A stretch of 64,000 bases of DNA. Origin: Brachionus plicatilis (taxonomy: Eukaryota > Rotifera > Eurotatoria > Ploima > Brachionidae). The stretch is taken from assembly GCA_010279815.1 (NCBI GenBank), contig QEOQ01000310.1:196269-260268 (forward strand), read 5' to 3'. The notes beneath the pieces are model-generated. The model was not told where the DNA came from. It did no database searches and saw only the letters and a list, made by a program, of their open reading frames with translations. Of this stretch, positions 1 to 10,972 are shown piece after piece. Each line of letters opens with the position of its first letter. Position 1 is the first letter of the stretch. Made by a program: the position numbers and the translations under genes.

Positions 1-400
1 GCATTCTTGCACTGATCGACGAGTGAAATTCGTTGATTTAAAGTTAATGTGAAGTGAAACTTTGTAACCTGACCCACCTTTTATTGCCTCTTGTTGAAGC
101 CGCAGGAACATCTTGACTGACGCTTGATTTAAGATACGGTTTTTGAGTTCATTCAATGACTTGAAAAATTAAATTAAATCACCTCTTTTGCGCCTGAGAT
201 CGAGTGTGGTGATCGACATTTTGTTTAAACGATCGTTGTATTTAAGATTTCTATTAGTGTTAGGTATTTTCGAGGCTCTTCGTTGGAATTTCTCAAGCAT
301 GATCGAATGTGCAGCTTTGGGTGGGTTACACACCGGGATCGCAAATTCTCAGTGGGTCTAACGTATGTCTTACCATTCTTCATATTTTTACATGAAAAAA
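1..400 (-). mobile_element. LINE reverse-transcriptase C-terminal relic, cut by window edge
   Basis: Read on the minus strand, this stretch gives broken pieces of the C-terminal part of a non-LTR retrotransposon reverse transcriptase. The pieces include a YVRPT-type start, a QRRASKIP segment and RRKRGDLI, which fit the usual series 'VRP.LEFA..VWNP', 'E..QRR.TK' and 'RR.RGDLI'. The pieces fall in different frames and contain stops, so the copy is dead. The element runs off the left edge and its 3' end is not in the window. Base composition is clearly less AT-rich than the surrounding DNA. The assignment to a LINE is firm; the clade (CR1/L2/Jockey-like) is not. Confidence 0.7.
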
Positions 401-1201
401 AAATTAGAAGTAAGCTATTCACATGGAATAAATATCTTTGATGATTATTACAAATGAATCTAAAATAAATAATAGATACTAAATAAGAATGTTATAAATT
501 TCTAACTATAACGGAAAACCTATGTTATTTACCACATCGTTTACAATTAAATGGGTAAAATAAAGTTGAAATAAAGTTTTCTTTAAAAGTTAACTAAAAA
601 AAGAATTTATGGTTTTACCTAAGAAAGTTGGTAAAAAATGAAAAAAAATCAGAGCTTTTTATAAGTACAAAATTAAAGTCCAAGTAGGGACTATAATTAT
701 TTTATTTAATTTTTTTTTTTAAGTCTGGACTTGGACTTTAGGATAAAGTAACTCTGTTTTAGCACCAATCCACAATAGAAAGAAGATTTTTTATTGATTT
801 TTTTTGATAAAAGCATCTTAAATAAAATTTTGGTATTTTTTAATTTTTGATAAGTTTTATAAAGTTAGAAAAAATGTTCAAAAAAAATAAATTTTTTATT
901 TTAATTCTAATTCTCATGTTCAGAATTTCTGAAATCTTACAATTCTTACTTTATATTTTAATAACAATTATTGTACAATTAGATTTAATTCTCAAATCAA
1001 TAATTTTTAATCAATAAAACGTTTGAAACTCAATTAATTTTGCACAAAATTCATATTTATTTCTCAAAAAAGTAAAAATTCAAAAATGTTAAATCTTAAA
1101 AAAATGCCCTAGCCTGTTGACTAAGCTTGAAACAATTTAAATTGATGGAATAAAATTTTTTTATTTAAAAAAAATGCCATTTAAAGTCTAATTAAAAATA
1201 T
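401..1201. other. AT-rich spacer downstream of the LRGUK-like gene
   Basis: No coding sequence is recognisable. Around 670-765 lies a decayed inverted repeat with paired 'AAGTCCAAG'/'CTTGGACTTT' arms and an AACTCTG end. It resembles a broken copy of the hAT-type inverted-repeat family seen elsewhere (for example 35333-35689). Confidence 0.4.
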
Positions 1202-4200
1202 TTAAGACAAACTAGAAGATGTGGTACTAGCACTAGCCATTCGAATTTTTTCATTCAGAGGACTAACTATGTCATTGTCGTCATCACTGCTTTCATTCTG
1301 GTTTTCTTTTTTGATCAAATTTTTGTTTAAGACTTCGTTAACAGATTGTGATTTTGATTTATTCCATGAACATGATGATACTGTTCCTTGCATGGCCTGT
1401 TTACTTATCATGTGTTGACTCAGCTGGGATTTTGCGCTTACATCGTTATTGACATCAAACTGCTTTTTAATGGCTGATGCGCGCTTTTCAAGAGAACGCT
1501 CAGCTTGCTCGCCTTTGGTCAAAAGTTGCGCTGGTGCCGAACCAAATTTTAATCGCAGATTTTGATTGTAAATTTGAGAGAGGCTGGTGATGCTCAAGTG
1601 GGACATTTGACTTCGATTTCCAGTTGCAGTATTTGATGGCAAAAACGAGTCTATTTCAGAATGCAATATTTACACAATATTTTAGGATTTTTTGAGCTTA
1701 CCTGTTCTGGGCATTTCATTGTTTTGCTCTTTTGTGTCATCATTTTTTTTGAATCTGCTCGATTGAACAATTGACAGCTGATGATGATTGAAACTGGCCT
1801 GATCTGCTGAATCTTTAGCTTCCGAATGTGATACTCCCAAATAGCTAAGAACTAAATTTTTCAAGTTTTCATATCCCTTGTCCAAATCGTCTGAAGATAT
1901 GACTGCATCAAAAAAGCCCGGATGGTCTTGATTATAGTTGGCGTACATGTCGGTTCTGTTTAGAGCAACTTCAGTCTCAGACTCACTACAGTTTTGATCC
2001 ATCAGTCTTTTCATTTGGACTTGTTTATCCAGTGTTAATATTAGAACGCATCTTGGTTCAAAGTAGGTTTGCTTGAACGAAAGTAGAGATTCTAATTCCA
2101 TGTTCATTACACAGGCTAGTCCTTGTCTGGCAACGTACTCTATTGATTCCCATTGTATTCCGAACCAGTCTCCAAAATATTCATTGCAACAAATGAATTT
2201 TCCCTATTAAAGAAATTTTAATGTTAGGCATATTTTTTTTCTTTTATGTTTATTTATTTATTTAAAAAATAGTTCAGGCAAAGCCTTGGCCTGTTGGAAT
2301 GGAGCAGAGTTGTTTAAAAGCCACAAGTCTCAAGTCAAGTCCAAGTCAAGACTTTTTTTTTTTTTTTTTATAAGTCCGACCAAAGACCTTAATTTTTTTT
2401 TTTAAATTCATTCAAAAGTCCAAGTCTAGGCTTTGGCAATGTGAAATTTTAGTACAAAAATTACAGTAAAAAAAGTAAAAACGCTATAATTTATTTTTTA
2501 ATTGTGTGCAACCGAATTCCAGGCTCTGCAAAAACTCTGCAATTTATTGCATTTTTTAATCAAATATTTTTTAATGGTGTGCATTTTACAGAAAATTGTA
2601 GAGTTTTTGCAGAGCCTGGAATTCGGTTGCACAAAATTTGTACAATATTGTACTTTTTATAGAGCCATTTTTGCACAATTAAAAAATAAATTATAGCGTT
2701 TTTACTTTTTGTACTGTAATTTTTGTACTAAAATTTCACATTGCCCAGGCTTTAAAATTTTGAATATTGAAGAAGAAATTTATGCTAAAATTGCAAAAAA
2801 ATTCTGATAAATGGCAAATCTATTACATTAGACAACCCAAGAGTATATAAATTTTTTGATATGAAGCCTGATCTAGCAAATTAAAAAAAAAAATTTTAAA
2901 ATTAATTTCACCAAAATATTTAACTTCAAATTAAAAAAAAAATCTGGACTTTGACTTTTTTTTTTAAAAAAAAAATTTTAAAGTCCTTACTTGGACTTTT
3001 TTTTGGGACTTTTAAACAACTCTGGAATGAAGACCTAGTTCTTCCTTTCAGTCAGTTGATAATAATTTTGAAAAAATAAAGAAAATACATAATTATGATA
3101 AAATTGAATTAAGAAAATTTAATTTTTTTTTAAGACTTAAAAGATATTGTGTAGTGGCGTAGCTACATGGTTACATTTTCAAAAAAAAAATTAAATTAAC
3201 CCCCTCTTTTCTGAGGTCAAAAGAAAATTTAAACATATTATTTAATATTTTTTGCCTATTTAGCAATTAAACTTGTCTTTAAATAATTGTTTTATACAAA
3301 AAGCTTAATTTGCACAAAATTTGTGTGTCAATTTAATAAAAAAAAGTATTTTCAAATTTTTTTTATTTAAAGTAAAAGTTGCAATTAAATTGACTCAAAT
3401 TTAAATATCCATTAGAAAACTACACTTAAAAAAATATGTGAATCTTTTTTTTTAAATTTAAGATCAAGATTTTTTTTAATTTCATGTTAACAGAATCAAG
3501 TCTAAACAAAACTGAATGTTATTATGCGGTAATAGACAAAAATAAAGAAAAGACCAAAAAATTGAAAATAAGAATATATTAAATAAATTAATAAAGAAAA
3601 AATAAAATTTGGAAAAACTAAATTTTCAAATTTCAACAAATCGTCCATTAACTAACAGAAGAATTAAAGTAAATTTTTTTTGTGATCAGAAAAAAAATTT
3701 TATTTTCAGAATTTAAAAAAAGATTAGTTCTCTTTTAATAAAAAAAAAATTAAATGTGATTAGGTTGTTTAAAAAGTTTTTTCGTCGATTTTTAAATGAA
3801 AAAATCTCATCAAAGATTAAACTTTTTTATGCAATGTTGTACATCATTTGAAAGAGCGACTCTTGTTCTTTCAAATGATATATAAGATTATATGTTTGCT
3901 TTTTAAATTTCTAAATAATTAACTAAATAAAAATGTATGACAAAAGAATTCATATTCGCCATTGCATGTTATTCAAGTTTAACGAAGGAAAAAATGCGAC
4001 AGAGGCTACCAAATCGATTTATTTCGTATATGTGGATCTACTTCGATAACCAGGTCAACAAAAAACAATGGGTCGACCCTGATCAAGAGCCATAACCTAA
4101 TCCGAAACGCGAAATTCATGGAAAAAAGGTCATGCTTTGTGTTTGGTGGGATCAGAAGGGTATAATCTTTTATGAGCTACTGCAACCCAAGCAAACGATA

Positions 4201-7200
4201 ACCGCAGGCCTTTATTCACAACAATTGATACGTTTGAGTCACGCTTTGGAAACAAAACGGCCACACAGAGCTTAAGGAGAGCGAAAAGTGATTCTTTTAC
4301 ATGACAACGCTAGGCCACATGTTGCAAAAACGACTCGGAACACGATAGAGAATCTAGGCTGGGAAGTCTTATCTCACCCAGCTTATTCACCAGACTTAGC
4401 TCCTTCAGATAACCATTTGTTCCGATCCATGCAGCACTTCCTCAGTGAAAAAAGTTACTCAGACTTGGAGGAAATCAAAAAAGACATCAGTCAATATTTC
4501 ACCTCAAAACCAGCCAGCTTCTACGAGCGAGGGATCAAAGGCTGCCAGAAAGATGGGAGATGTGTATTTCTAGTGAAGGAAATTATTTTAGTGACTAATT
4601 ATATTTTATTTTAGTTTTTATAAATAAATAAAGTCTAGAAAAAAACGAAAAAACTTATTAAACAACCTAATAATTATTTATGTTTCTTGGAAATGTTCAA
4701 TTTATCCCCCCTTCTCATTTTTCATAAATTTTTCAAAAATAATTTTCTAAAATTTTCGTTAATTCTTGATTCTTGGCTTTTAGGATTTACCGGCATTCTA
4801 CGTAAATTATCGTAAATTTAGTCAAATTACGGAAATTAACGTAAAATATGGTCAAATCCTCGTGTCAAATCACCACTGTAGCAATTTTTGTTAACCTTTT
4901 TAAAAGGTTAACATTTTTGTTAACCTTTTTAAACATTTATAAAATCATTATTAATATTATAAAATCGCTTAAGGAGAAAAAATTTTTTTGTGATCAAAAT
5001 GATCAAATTTTTTTGTGAACACCTGATCACAAAGTCGACATGACTCATGTTTGGGGACATTTAAATGATGAAATTAATTTTTTCATTTAAGTAATTTAGT
5101 CAAATTATTTTATCAAAATTAATTAAATAATCCAATTGGACATTTATTCAATGTTTTTTTTTTTGTTTATTTTTGATTATCTACGGTTATATTTTTCTAT
5201 ATTCTTTACAGATTTGGTTATATTTTTTAATCTAGTTCAATAAAATGCCAATTCAGCACTTAAAATATTTTCTAAGTTTTGCATTTATAAAAAATTAAAC
5301 TTTTTAAATTAAAAAAAATCTTATTTTCTTGTTTTAATTACAATTTAAATAATTAATTTAATGATTTGACAAAGTTGGTGAAAAGTCAAAGTCTGACTTT
5401 GATTTTGAAATTATTTTTTTGAAGTCAGGACTTAGACTTTTTAAGCATAAAATTAATTCATTTCAGCAAACTTTACCACAGCTATTTTTTCATTAGAAAT
5501 ATAAAAAAATTATGAACTAGAAAATATTTCCAATTCAAAAATTTAGATGGAATTATCAAAAAATTTACCAAAGTAACATCATTCTCAAAGTCTTGCATTG
5601 ATATAAAATTAAAATTAACTTTATCTTTTTCATGATCTTTTGGTCTTTTTGTCGTGTAAGTGACTCTAAATTTAAATCAGATTAAAAAAATTCATTTAGA
5701 TAAAAACAAAAAATTTAAAAGCCAATACACATAATCAAAATATTCGGGAAATTGTTTTGCCAAACGTGTTGCCATATGGGATGTTCCACTTCCTTCCGGA
5801 CCACAAAGCAAAAGAATTGGATATGGCGAGTCTATGTTCGGCAATGTACTTAAAATATTAATAAATTTAAACAAAAAAATTCCTATTTAAAAACATATAC
5901 CTCTCTCTGACTTTATGATCCTGTATAATATTAAAAATAAAATTGGTCATATGATCTCTAGATGCAATATATTCAGCACTAGGATGAAATAAATTTTTGG
6001 CATTAACTTTATCATTTGAGTCGATTTTTCTATTATCCAAAAAAACAAGCTTCGGAAGCTTGAAAATAACTGCAGAATAGTAGTCCTCAGCTTCTCGGAC
6101 TGGATTTGAAATTAAATTTAGATCACGTAGAAGATTTAGGGCAGTCAGGTGCTCAATTTCTGACAGCGATGCAATTCGATTATTTTCAAAATCGATTTGC
6201 TCAAGAAATTCATGCTTTTCTGGTATTCCATGTAAGAATTTAATCATATTTCCTGATAAATTCAGAAAGCGAAGGTATTTGAGTGGTTCCAAGCCTTCAA
6301 TTTTTTTTATTTGGTTCGATCTCTAAATCCGAGAAAAAATTTCAAAATTGAGAATTTGTTATTGTGAATTTTAGTAAAAAAAAATTTATAAAATTTAATA
6401 GAACATTAGAAGGACCACCTAATTCGGGATATGGTGAATTTCAAATAAAAATTGAACAAAAATTCGTCATTTTTTGATTAATTAAAATTAAAGTTAATAA
6501 ATAATATTTAAAAAAATACAACCTCAAAGTGCAATATACTTTGTTGAACATTTGTTGCCTGGAATAAAATTTTTATTTTCTTTATTTTTTTAGTAAATCA
6601 AATCAATAATCTATTTAAATCTTATTATGAGAAAAATTATTTTAGGTAAAAATGTGCAATAAAGTATATTAAATAGATATATAATATTATAAAAGAACAA
6701 AAAATTCTTCATTTTTTGATAAATTAAAATTAAAATTAATTAAAAATATTAGAAAAGATACTGCAAAATAGTACAACATACTTTCTTGCATCTTTTTGAC
6801 CTTAAATAAAATTTTTATTTTCTTTATTTTAGTAAATAAAATCAAAAACTTATTTAAATCTCATTGATTCTTGATTTTTTGTCTTTTTTTACATGAAAAA
6901 AAATATTTTAGGTCAAAAATGTATGTTTCCGCATATGTTGCAGTATTTTTTCTAATAGTTTTTATTAATTTCAATTTTAATTCATCAATAAATGAAGAAT
7001 TGTTTTTCAATTTTTATTTGAAATTCACACTACCATTTTCTTGTAACGATTTTATTGATAAGTGAACTACCAAATGGCGAAAGAAAAGTAAGAAATTATA
7101 TTCAAATATTTTGAAAAACCATTTAGAAATTTTTTAAAAATTGCCTTTAAAAAAATAATTAAATTTAGTTTGTACTTTGAATATGTCAGCTAATCCAATA

Positions 7201-7943
7201 GACAAAACCAATTTAAATTTATTCTAAAATTCACAAAGTCCTAGAATTTTAACTTACCAAATCAAGGCCAAGTAAAGGTAAGTTTTCCAAGCCTTCAATT
7301 TTTTTGATTAAATTGTGAGCCAAATTTAAATTTTTTAAGCGATGGCAGTATTCCAGACCTTCGATTCGCTTTATTTGATTATCTGTATAATTTTTTTTTC
7401 AAATTAAATTTAAAAAATATTTTAAAATATACTGTTCAATTGTAGGGATTGAAGATAATGAAAATTTGACAAGTTTCCGATTTCAGTTATTCTATTGAAT
7501 GAAAAATCGGCTTCTTTTAAATTGTATGATGGCAAAAAATCGAACAATTTTTCAATTTTATTGTTCGAAACATTTAGATAGAGTAGAAATGGTAATTCAC
7601 TCAGAACAGATAGATCTAAATTGAAAACTTAGTTTTTTAAATAAATAAAGTATAAAACAAAACTACCATTTAAGTTATTATTCGACAAATTAAGAGTTTG
7701 TAATTCTTTAAATTTGGACAAACATGCAATGTCGGACAAGTTTAATCCGGGAATCGATAAATTCAAGTAGGAAAATTTTGTTCCGTCTGCCGTGCGTCCC
7801 AAATTTGATAAATTTTTGGTCACTAATTCTTCGTCCAGCGCCTGCTTATAGACAAGTAAATACTTAATTTATCAAAAAATATCATCAAAAATCACCAGAA
7901 TATCTGAACCATCTTTGGAGTCTTCTTCTATTTGGCTTGACAT
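1202..7943 (-). CDS. LRGUK: Leucine-rich repeat and guanylate-kinase-domain protein (LRGUK-like), nine exons
   Basis: Spliced model (5' to 3'): 7943-7896, 7844-7667, 7615-7433, 7382-7258, 6322-5901, 5848-5729, 5665-5569, 2203-1702, 1650-1202. All phases agree and give 707 residues (human LRGUK is about 825). Residues 30-270 hold LRRs such as [36 protein letters not shown] and LRFLNLSGN. About 328-515 is a guanylate-kinase fold: [28 protein letters not shown], and a lid/DAV region ending [18 protein letters not shown]. The last 190 residues are Ser/Asn/Gln-rich. In the family LRGUK supports sperm head and flagellum assembly. The canonical Walker-A lysine (GxxxxGK[ST]) is Thr here, so nucleotide phosphoryl transfer is doubtful. 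Intron 7 (3.4 kb) is swollen by nested transposons. The start is the first Met upstream of exon 2, beginning MSSQIEED. Confidence 0.85.
2305..3024. mobile_element. hAT-type inverted-repeat element, large copy
   Basis: The termini are CAGAGTTGTTTAAAAG and its complement, CTTTTAAACAACTCTG. The flanking 8 bp are GAATGGAG (2297-2304) and GAATGAAG (3025-3032), matching 7 of 8. It lies in intron 7 of the LRGUK-like gene. The interior around 2746-2890 is the reverse complement of 35400-35545, so the two copies share an internal sequence. A second foldback element sits inside it at 2435-2745. Confidence 0.75.
2435..2745. mobile_element. 311-bp foldback MITE nested inside the hAT-type element
   Basis: It starts GGCAATGTGAAATTTTAG and ends with the complement. 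The arms are nearly perfect for more than 100 bp on each side, including matching GAATTCCAGGCTCTGCAAAA segments. The flanks are TAGGCTTT and CAGGCTTT (7 of 8), an 8-bp target duplication. The related element at 35333-35689 has a single uninterrupted CAGGCTTT at the same place (read on its minus strand, near 35534-35541), which is an empty-site allele. The 8-bp duplication fits hAT-superfamily non-autonomous elements. Confidence 0.8.
3763..4667 (+). mobile_element. mariner element, internally deleted (copy 1)
   Basis: The TIRs are GGTTGTTTAAAAAGTTTTTT and its near-complement, flanked by TA (3761-3762 and 4668-4669). At 905 bp it is shorter than the ~1.3 kb of a full mariner. The N-terminal transposase start [16 protein letters not shown] lies at 3933. 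After a deletion, the C-terminal part (4288-4614) contains [11 protein letters not shown] and [13 protein letters not shown], the last part of the mariner DD34D signature. A frameshift near 4540 scrambles the end relative to the copy at 61811-62523. The copy is not functional and sits in LRGUK intron 7. Confidence 0.9.
4785..4885. repeat. TACGTAA-rich MITE fragment
   Basis: A short palindromic segment rich in TACGTAA/TTACGTA units. It starts near GGATTTACC and ends CAAATCACCACTGTA, like the right end of the fuller element at 42603-43075 (CAAATCAGCACTGT). Confidence 0.5.
5360..5445. repeat. Fragment of hAT-type family II (GTTGGTCAAAAGTC end)
   Basis: AAAGTTGGTGAAAAGTCAAA followed by paired AAAGTC/GACTTT runs resembles one end of the elements at 16433-16677 and 26417-26697. 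No second terminus is visible. Confidence 0.4.
6405..7075. mobile_element. Inverted-repeat element in LRGUK intron 4
   Basis: The left arm (about 6415-6525) contains TGAATTTCAAATAAAAATTG. Its reverse complement appears in the right arm (about 6930-7040), and both continue for roughly 100 bp through AATTC-TCATTTxTTGAT segments. There is no coding content. Ends are not exact and no target duplication could be read. Confidence 0.55.
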
Positions 7944-9237
7944 CTTTGAGTTTATGTTGAATCAATCAATTAAAACAAGAACCTTAGTCTCTAATTTATT
8001 AAAAAACATATAATTAATATAAACTTATTATAGTATTTTCGTTTTTTTTCTTAAAATAATATAACCATGGAAACGGTAAATATTCCTTAAAAATAATTTT
8101 TTAAAAGTAAGAAGTTATACTTTTTTTTCTGCAAACTTAAAAAAAATGTTTAAATATTACATTTGATTTGAATCATGACTTTAAATTTATTTTTTCCATT
8201 TTTAAAATAATTTTTTTTCTCAATTTTTCCAAATTCAAACAGAGTATGATAAATATTTTGATTTATTGACAAATAATTTCGATTTAGAAATATCTTAAAA
8301 TTAAAGTATTTTTTTGTTCTATTCAGATATTTAAATATTAATCGAGCTGATAAATAATTTGGTGAACGTTCAATTCATCGAATTTTTTAAAATTGAATAA
8401 TTATTTTATTTTTTTACTATAAACATTATTGTTTTTCATAATAACACTTTCTCGTAATTTTTCGTAGTTAATAAATTGAGGATTTGTGAAGTTCATTTCT
8501 ATTTCGAAAAACATGAATAATTTTTTAATTAAAAGAGATAATATTACATTACACAGTTTTTGCAGATATATATCTTCGGATTTAACAATTGTTAGCATTT
8601 TACTAAAATATTCCTTTTAATAAAAAAGTTATTCAAATTTATTTGGAACTGGAAACGATCGAATTGAAATGAGCTTCACAACCCCTATTAAATTTTCCAG
8701 TGTTCAATTCATAGACTTTTACAAATTCGTTATTTTTTTACTTTATTTTACCGTAAAAAAAATGATTCTCTAATTTTAAGTAAAATTACAAATTTTTTCT
8801 TGATTGGAAAAATTAATCAAAAAAATTGGAAAATAAAATTGTGAATGGAAAAACCCAAAAAAAAAAAATCTGCCGACTTATTGGCATTCTTGAAAATCGG
8901 GAATTTTTCGTTTTTTTTTGAATAGTTCAACCAGTCTAAGAAATTTTAAATTTTTTCTCGCTCTAATATACTTTTTAAAAAAACACCATAGACCTTCTAT
9001 TAGTTTTAGCTTGATTCTAGTTAATTTTAAGAAAAGGGAAGCAATATAGATTTTTTTTATTTTTTAATAATAAGTTTGTTGTGTAAAAATCTTGAAAAAA
9101 GATGTCAATATTTTAATTTTTTCAACATTGTTTTTTATTCAAATTATTTTATTAAAGATATTGAAATGATTTTTCCAAGGCGTTGATATTTAAATGTATT
9201 TTAATGATATTTTCAACTTGATAGAAAATAAAGTACA

Positions 9238-9257
9238 AATAATAATAATAATAATAC
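9238..9257. repeat. AAT trinucleotide microsatellite
   Basis: About six AAT units in a row, immediately followed by ACCGTAAACTCG. Confidence 0.8.
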
Positions 9258-9945
9258 CGTAAACTCGTGACCATTACTCTTCGAACAATGTCAAAATTTT
9301 GGTTTATTCCATACGGAACTAATACCATCGAAACCATGTTATAAAATTTTTTTATTTTTTTTTAGAATAAACCTTGACATCTGACTTTAAACTAAGAGTA
9401 AGCGCAAAACTTTGATTTTATTCTTAGAATAATTTCGAATTTATTTTGCAATAAACTTAAAAAATTGTAGAGTTAAATACTTAAAATTATTAAATTATTT
9501 AAAATTATTTAAAAATAATTCGAAAAATTCTATTTAATTTTATTTTATTTTTCTAAGACAAAACTCGTGACGAAAATGGTAAAATTATTAGGGAAAATAA
9601 AAATTTTTTTTTTAGCTATTAAATCGGATTTTTTAATTTTAAATTAAATTTTATTGACACAATGTATATCTTATTTGATAAAAAATTGTTCCTTGTTTCT
9701 TCTTTGAATAAAAATAATTTTGAACCATCAATCTTGTATCATCAAAATTTTATACCTGAATATTCAAATATTGAATTTTTAAAAAATTTATTTTAAGAAT
9801 TTTAATTTTTCGCCTTTTTCCAAAAAAATTTGATCACTATCCAAAGCTTACTAAAGTTAGTATATTTATAAATGGCATTTTTTTTTCTTTTAGATTTAAA
9901 TTTTGCATTGTTTTAATAAAAGGCAAAGAAATAAACTATTAAAGC

Positions 9946-10143
9946 TGACAAACTTTCAGAAGCTTCATCGTTTGGTTTGGTGTTTTTTTGGTGGATTTGA
10001 AGTCGGTAATTTTAGGTGATAAAATGGCTGATTAGAAACAACAACTAATATTTCATCAACGAAAATGTAATTCTTTGAAATCAAAGTCTCTTTTATGATA
10101 AAACCCAATTAAACACTGAAGCTTCTGAAAGTTTGTCAACTTA
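9946..10143. mobile_element. Short MITE with 20-bp terminal inverted repeats
   Basis: The left end GACAAACTTTCAGAAGCTTC is mirrored by GAAGCTTCTGAAAGTTTGTC at the right end. The interior of about 150 bp is non-coding. No clear target duplication could be read, so the superfamily is unknown. Confidence 0.7.
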
Positions 10144-10419
10144 GGAATTTTTCTTAAACGTCTCAGTCTAAATCCTTAATTTTAGCTGTAATGATTTTGA
10201 ATAAGCTGAAGGATTAACTTAGAAAGCTAAGAATAAAAAATGAACAAAAAGCAATTATGGCGATAATTCAAAAATGTTGTAAAAATTTTTTTAAAATACG
10301 TTTCCTCATTAAAATTTAAATATTCAAAAAAAGTTAATCAAAATAGTAATTGAAAATATGGATATTGGCCTAATCACTAAAAAATTAAACGAAACATAAA
10401 ATAAAAAAAATTTCATAAA

Positions 10420-10700
10420 TTTACATTTTCTTACGTTTTTTTACTTTTTTTTACAATATTTTACGAAAATTTACTCATTGGAATTATATGTTTTACATAA
10501 ATTTACGTAAAACTACGTTTTTTTATTTTTTGATAAAAAAAGCTAAATATTAAAAAAAGTTTATTTTTTAAAAAATTGCAAGCAAAATAAAAAAAACAGC
10601 AGCTTTTTTTACCCTTTTAGAATTTACGTTAATATACGTCAATTATCGTTAATTTATGTAAATTCATGTAAAATCATCATGACGTAGCAGTACTGTAAAT
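10420..10700. repeat. TACGTAA-rich MITE fragment
   Basis: Repeated TTACGTAA and TTACGTT units on both sides of an A/T core resemble the 42603-43075 family. The right side ends near ATCATGACGTAGCAGTACTG. It is decayed. Confidence 0.5.
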
Positions 10701-10972
10701 AAAAATTAGAAAATTTTTTTAATCAGATCAGAAATTTTAAAAAATAAGATTTAGTAATTCAAAAAATAAAAAAATAACTCGATTTTTTTCTAAAAATTTA
10801 TTTCCGGTGTTGTTTATTTTATAAAAGTTTATTTCCTAGTTAATTAAATATTGCTAAATTTTTTAAAAAGTTTATTTATTTGATGGGAAAATTTAACTAG
10901 ATTTTTATTCGAAAACCGATTATGTGTTTAATATTTGGTGAGCTATAAACTAATTATTAAATAAATCGCATT

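Larger units (their letters stand above)
2240..3055 (-). repeat. LINE-type 3' tail repeat, split by a transposon insertion
   Basis: 2240-2304 and 3025-3055 together match the dispersed tail repeat at 32735-32815 and 60672-60768, with features (TTTA)n, TAATTT-like start, CCTGGCTGTTTGGAATG and CCCTTTCAGTCA. The two halves are separated by the 2305-3024 element. The (TTTA)n end faces left, so the parent element points to the minus strand. Confidence 0.55.
7944..10972. other. AT-rich intergenic region, LRGUK 5' side to PHKA 3' end
   Basis: No gene is recognised. It must contain the LRGUK-like promoter near 7950-8100, but no TATA or initiator motif stands out. It also holds a short AAT microsatellite and two inverted-repeat elements, listed separately. 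Confidence 0.5.

Noticed and set aside
2502..2696. 64-residue frame
   Set aside because: It lies entirely within the nested 311-bp foldback element and reads through its palindromic arms.
4888..4912. Palindrome GTTAACCTTTTTAAAAGGTT
   Set aside because: It is off by one base from perfect and lies in A/T-rich sequence next to a MITE fragment; likely part of repeat debris.
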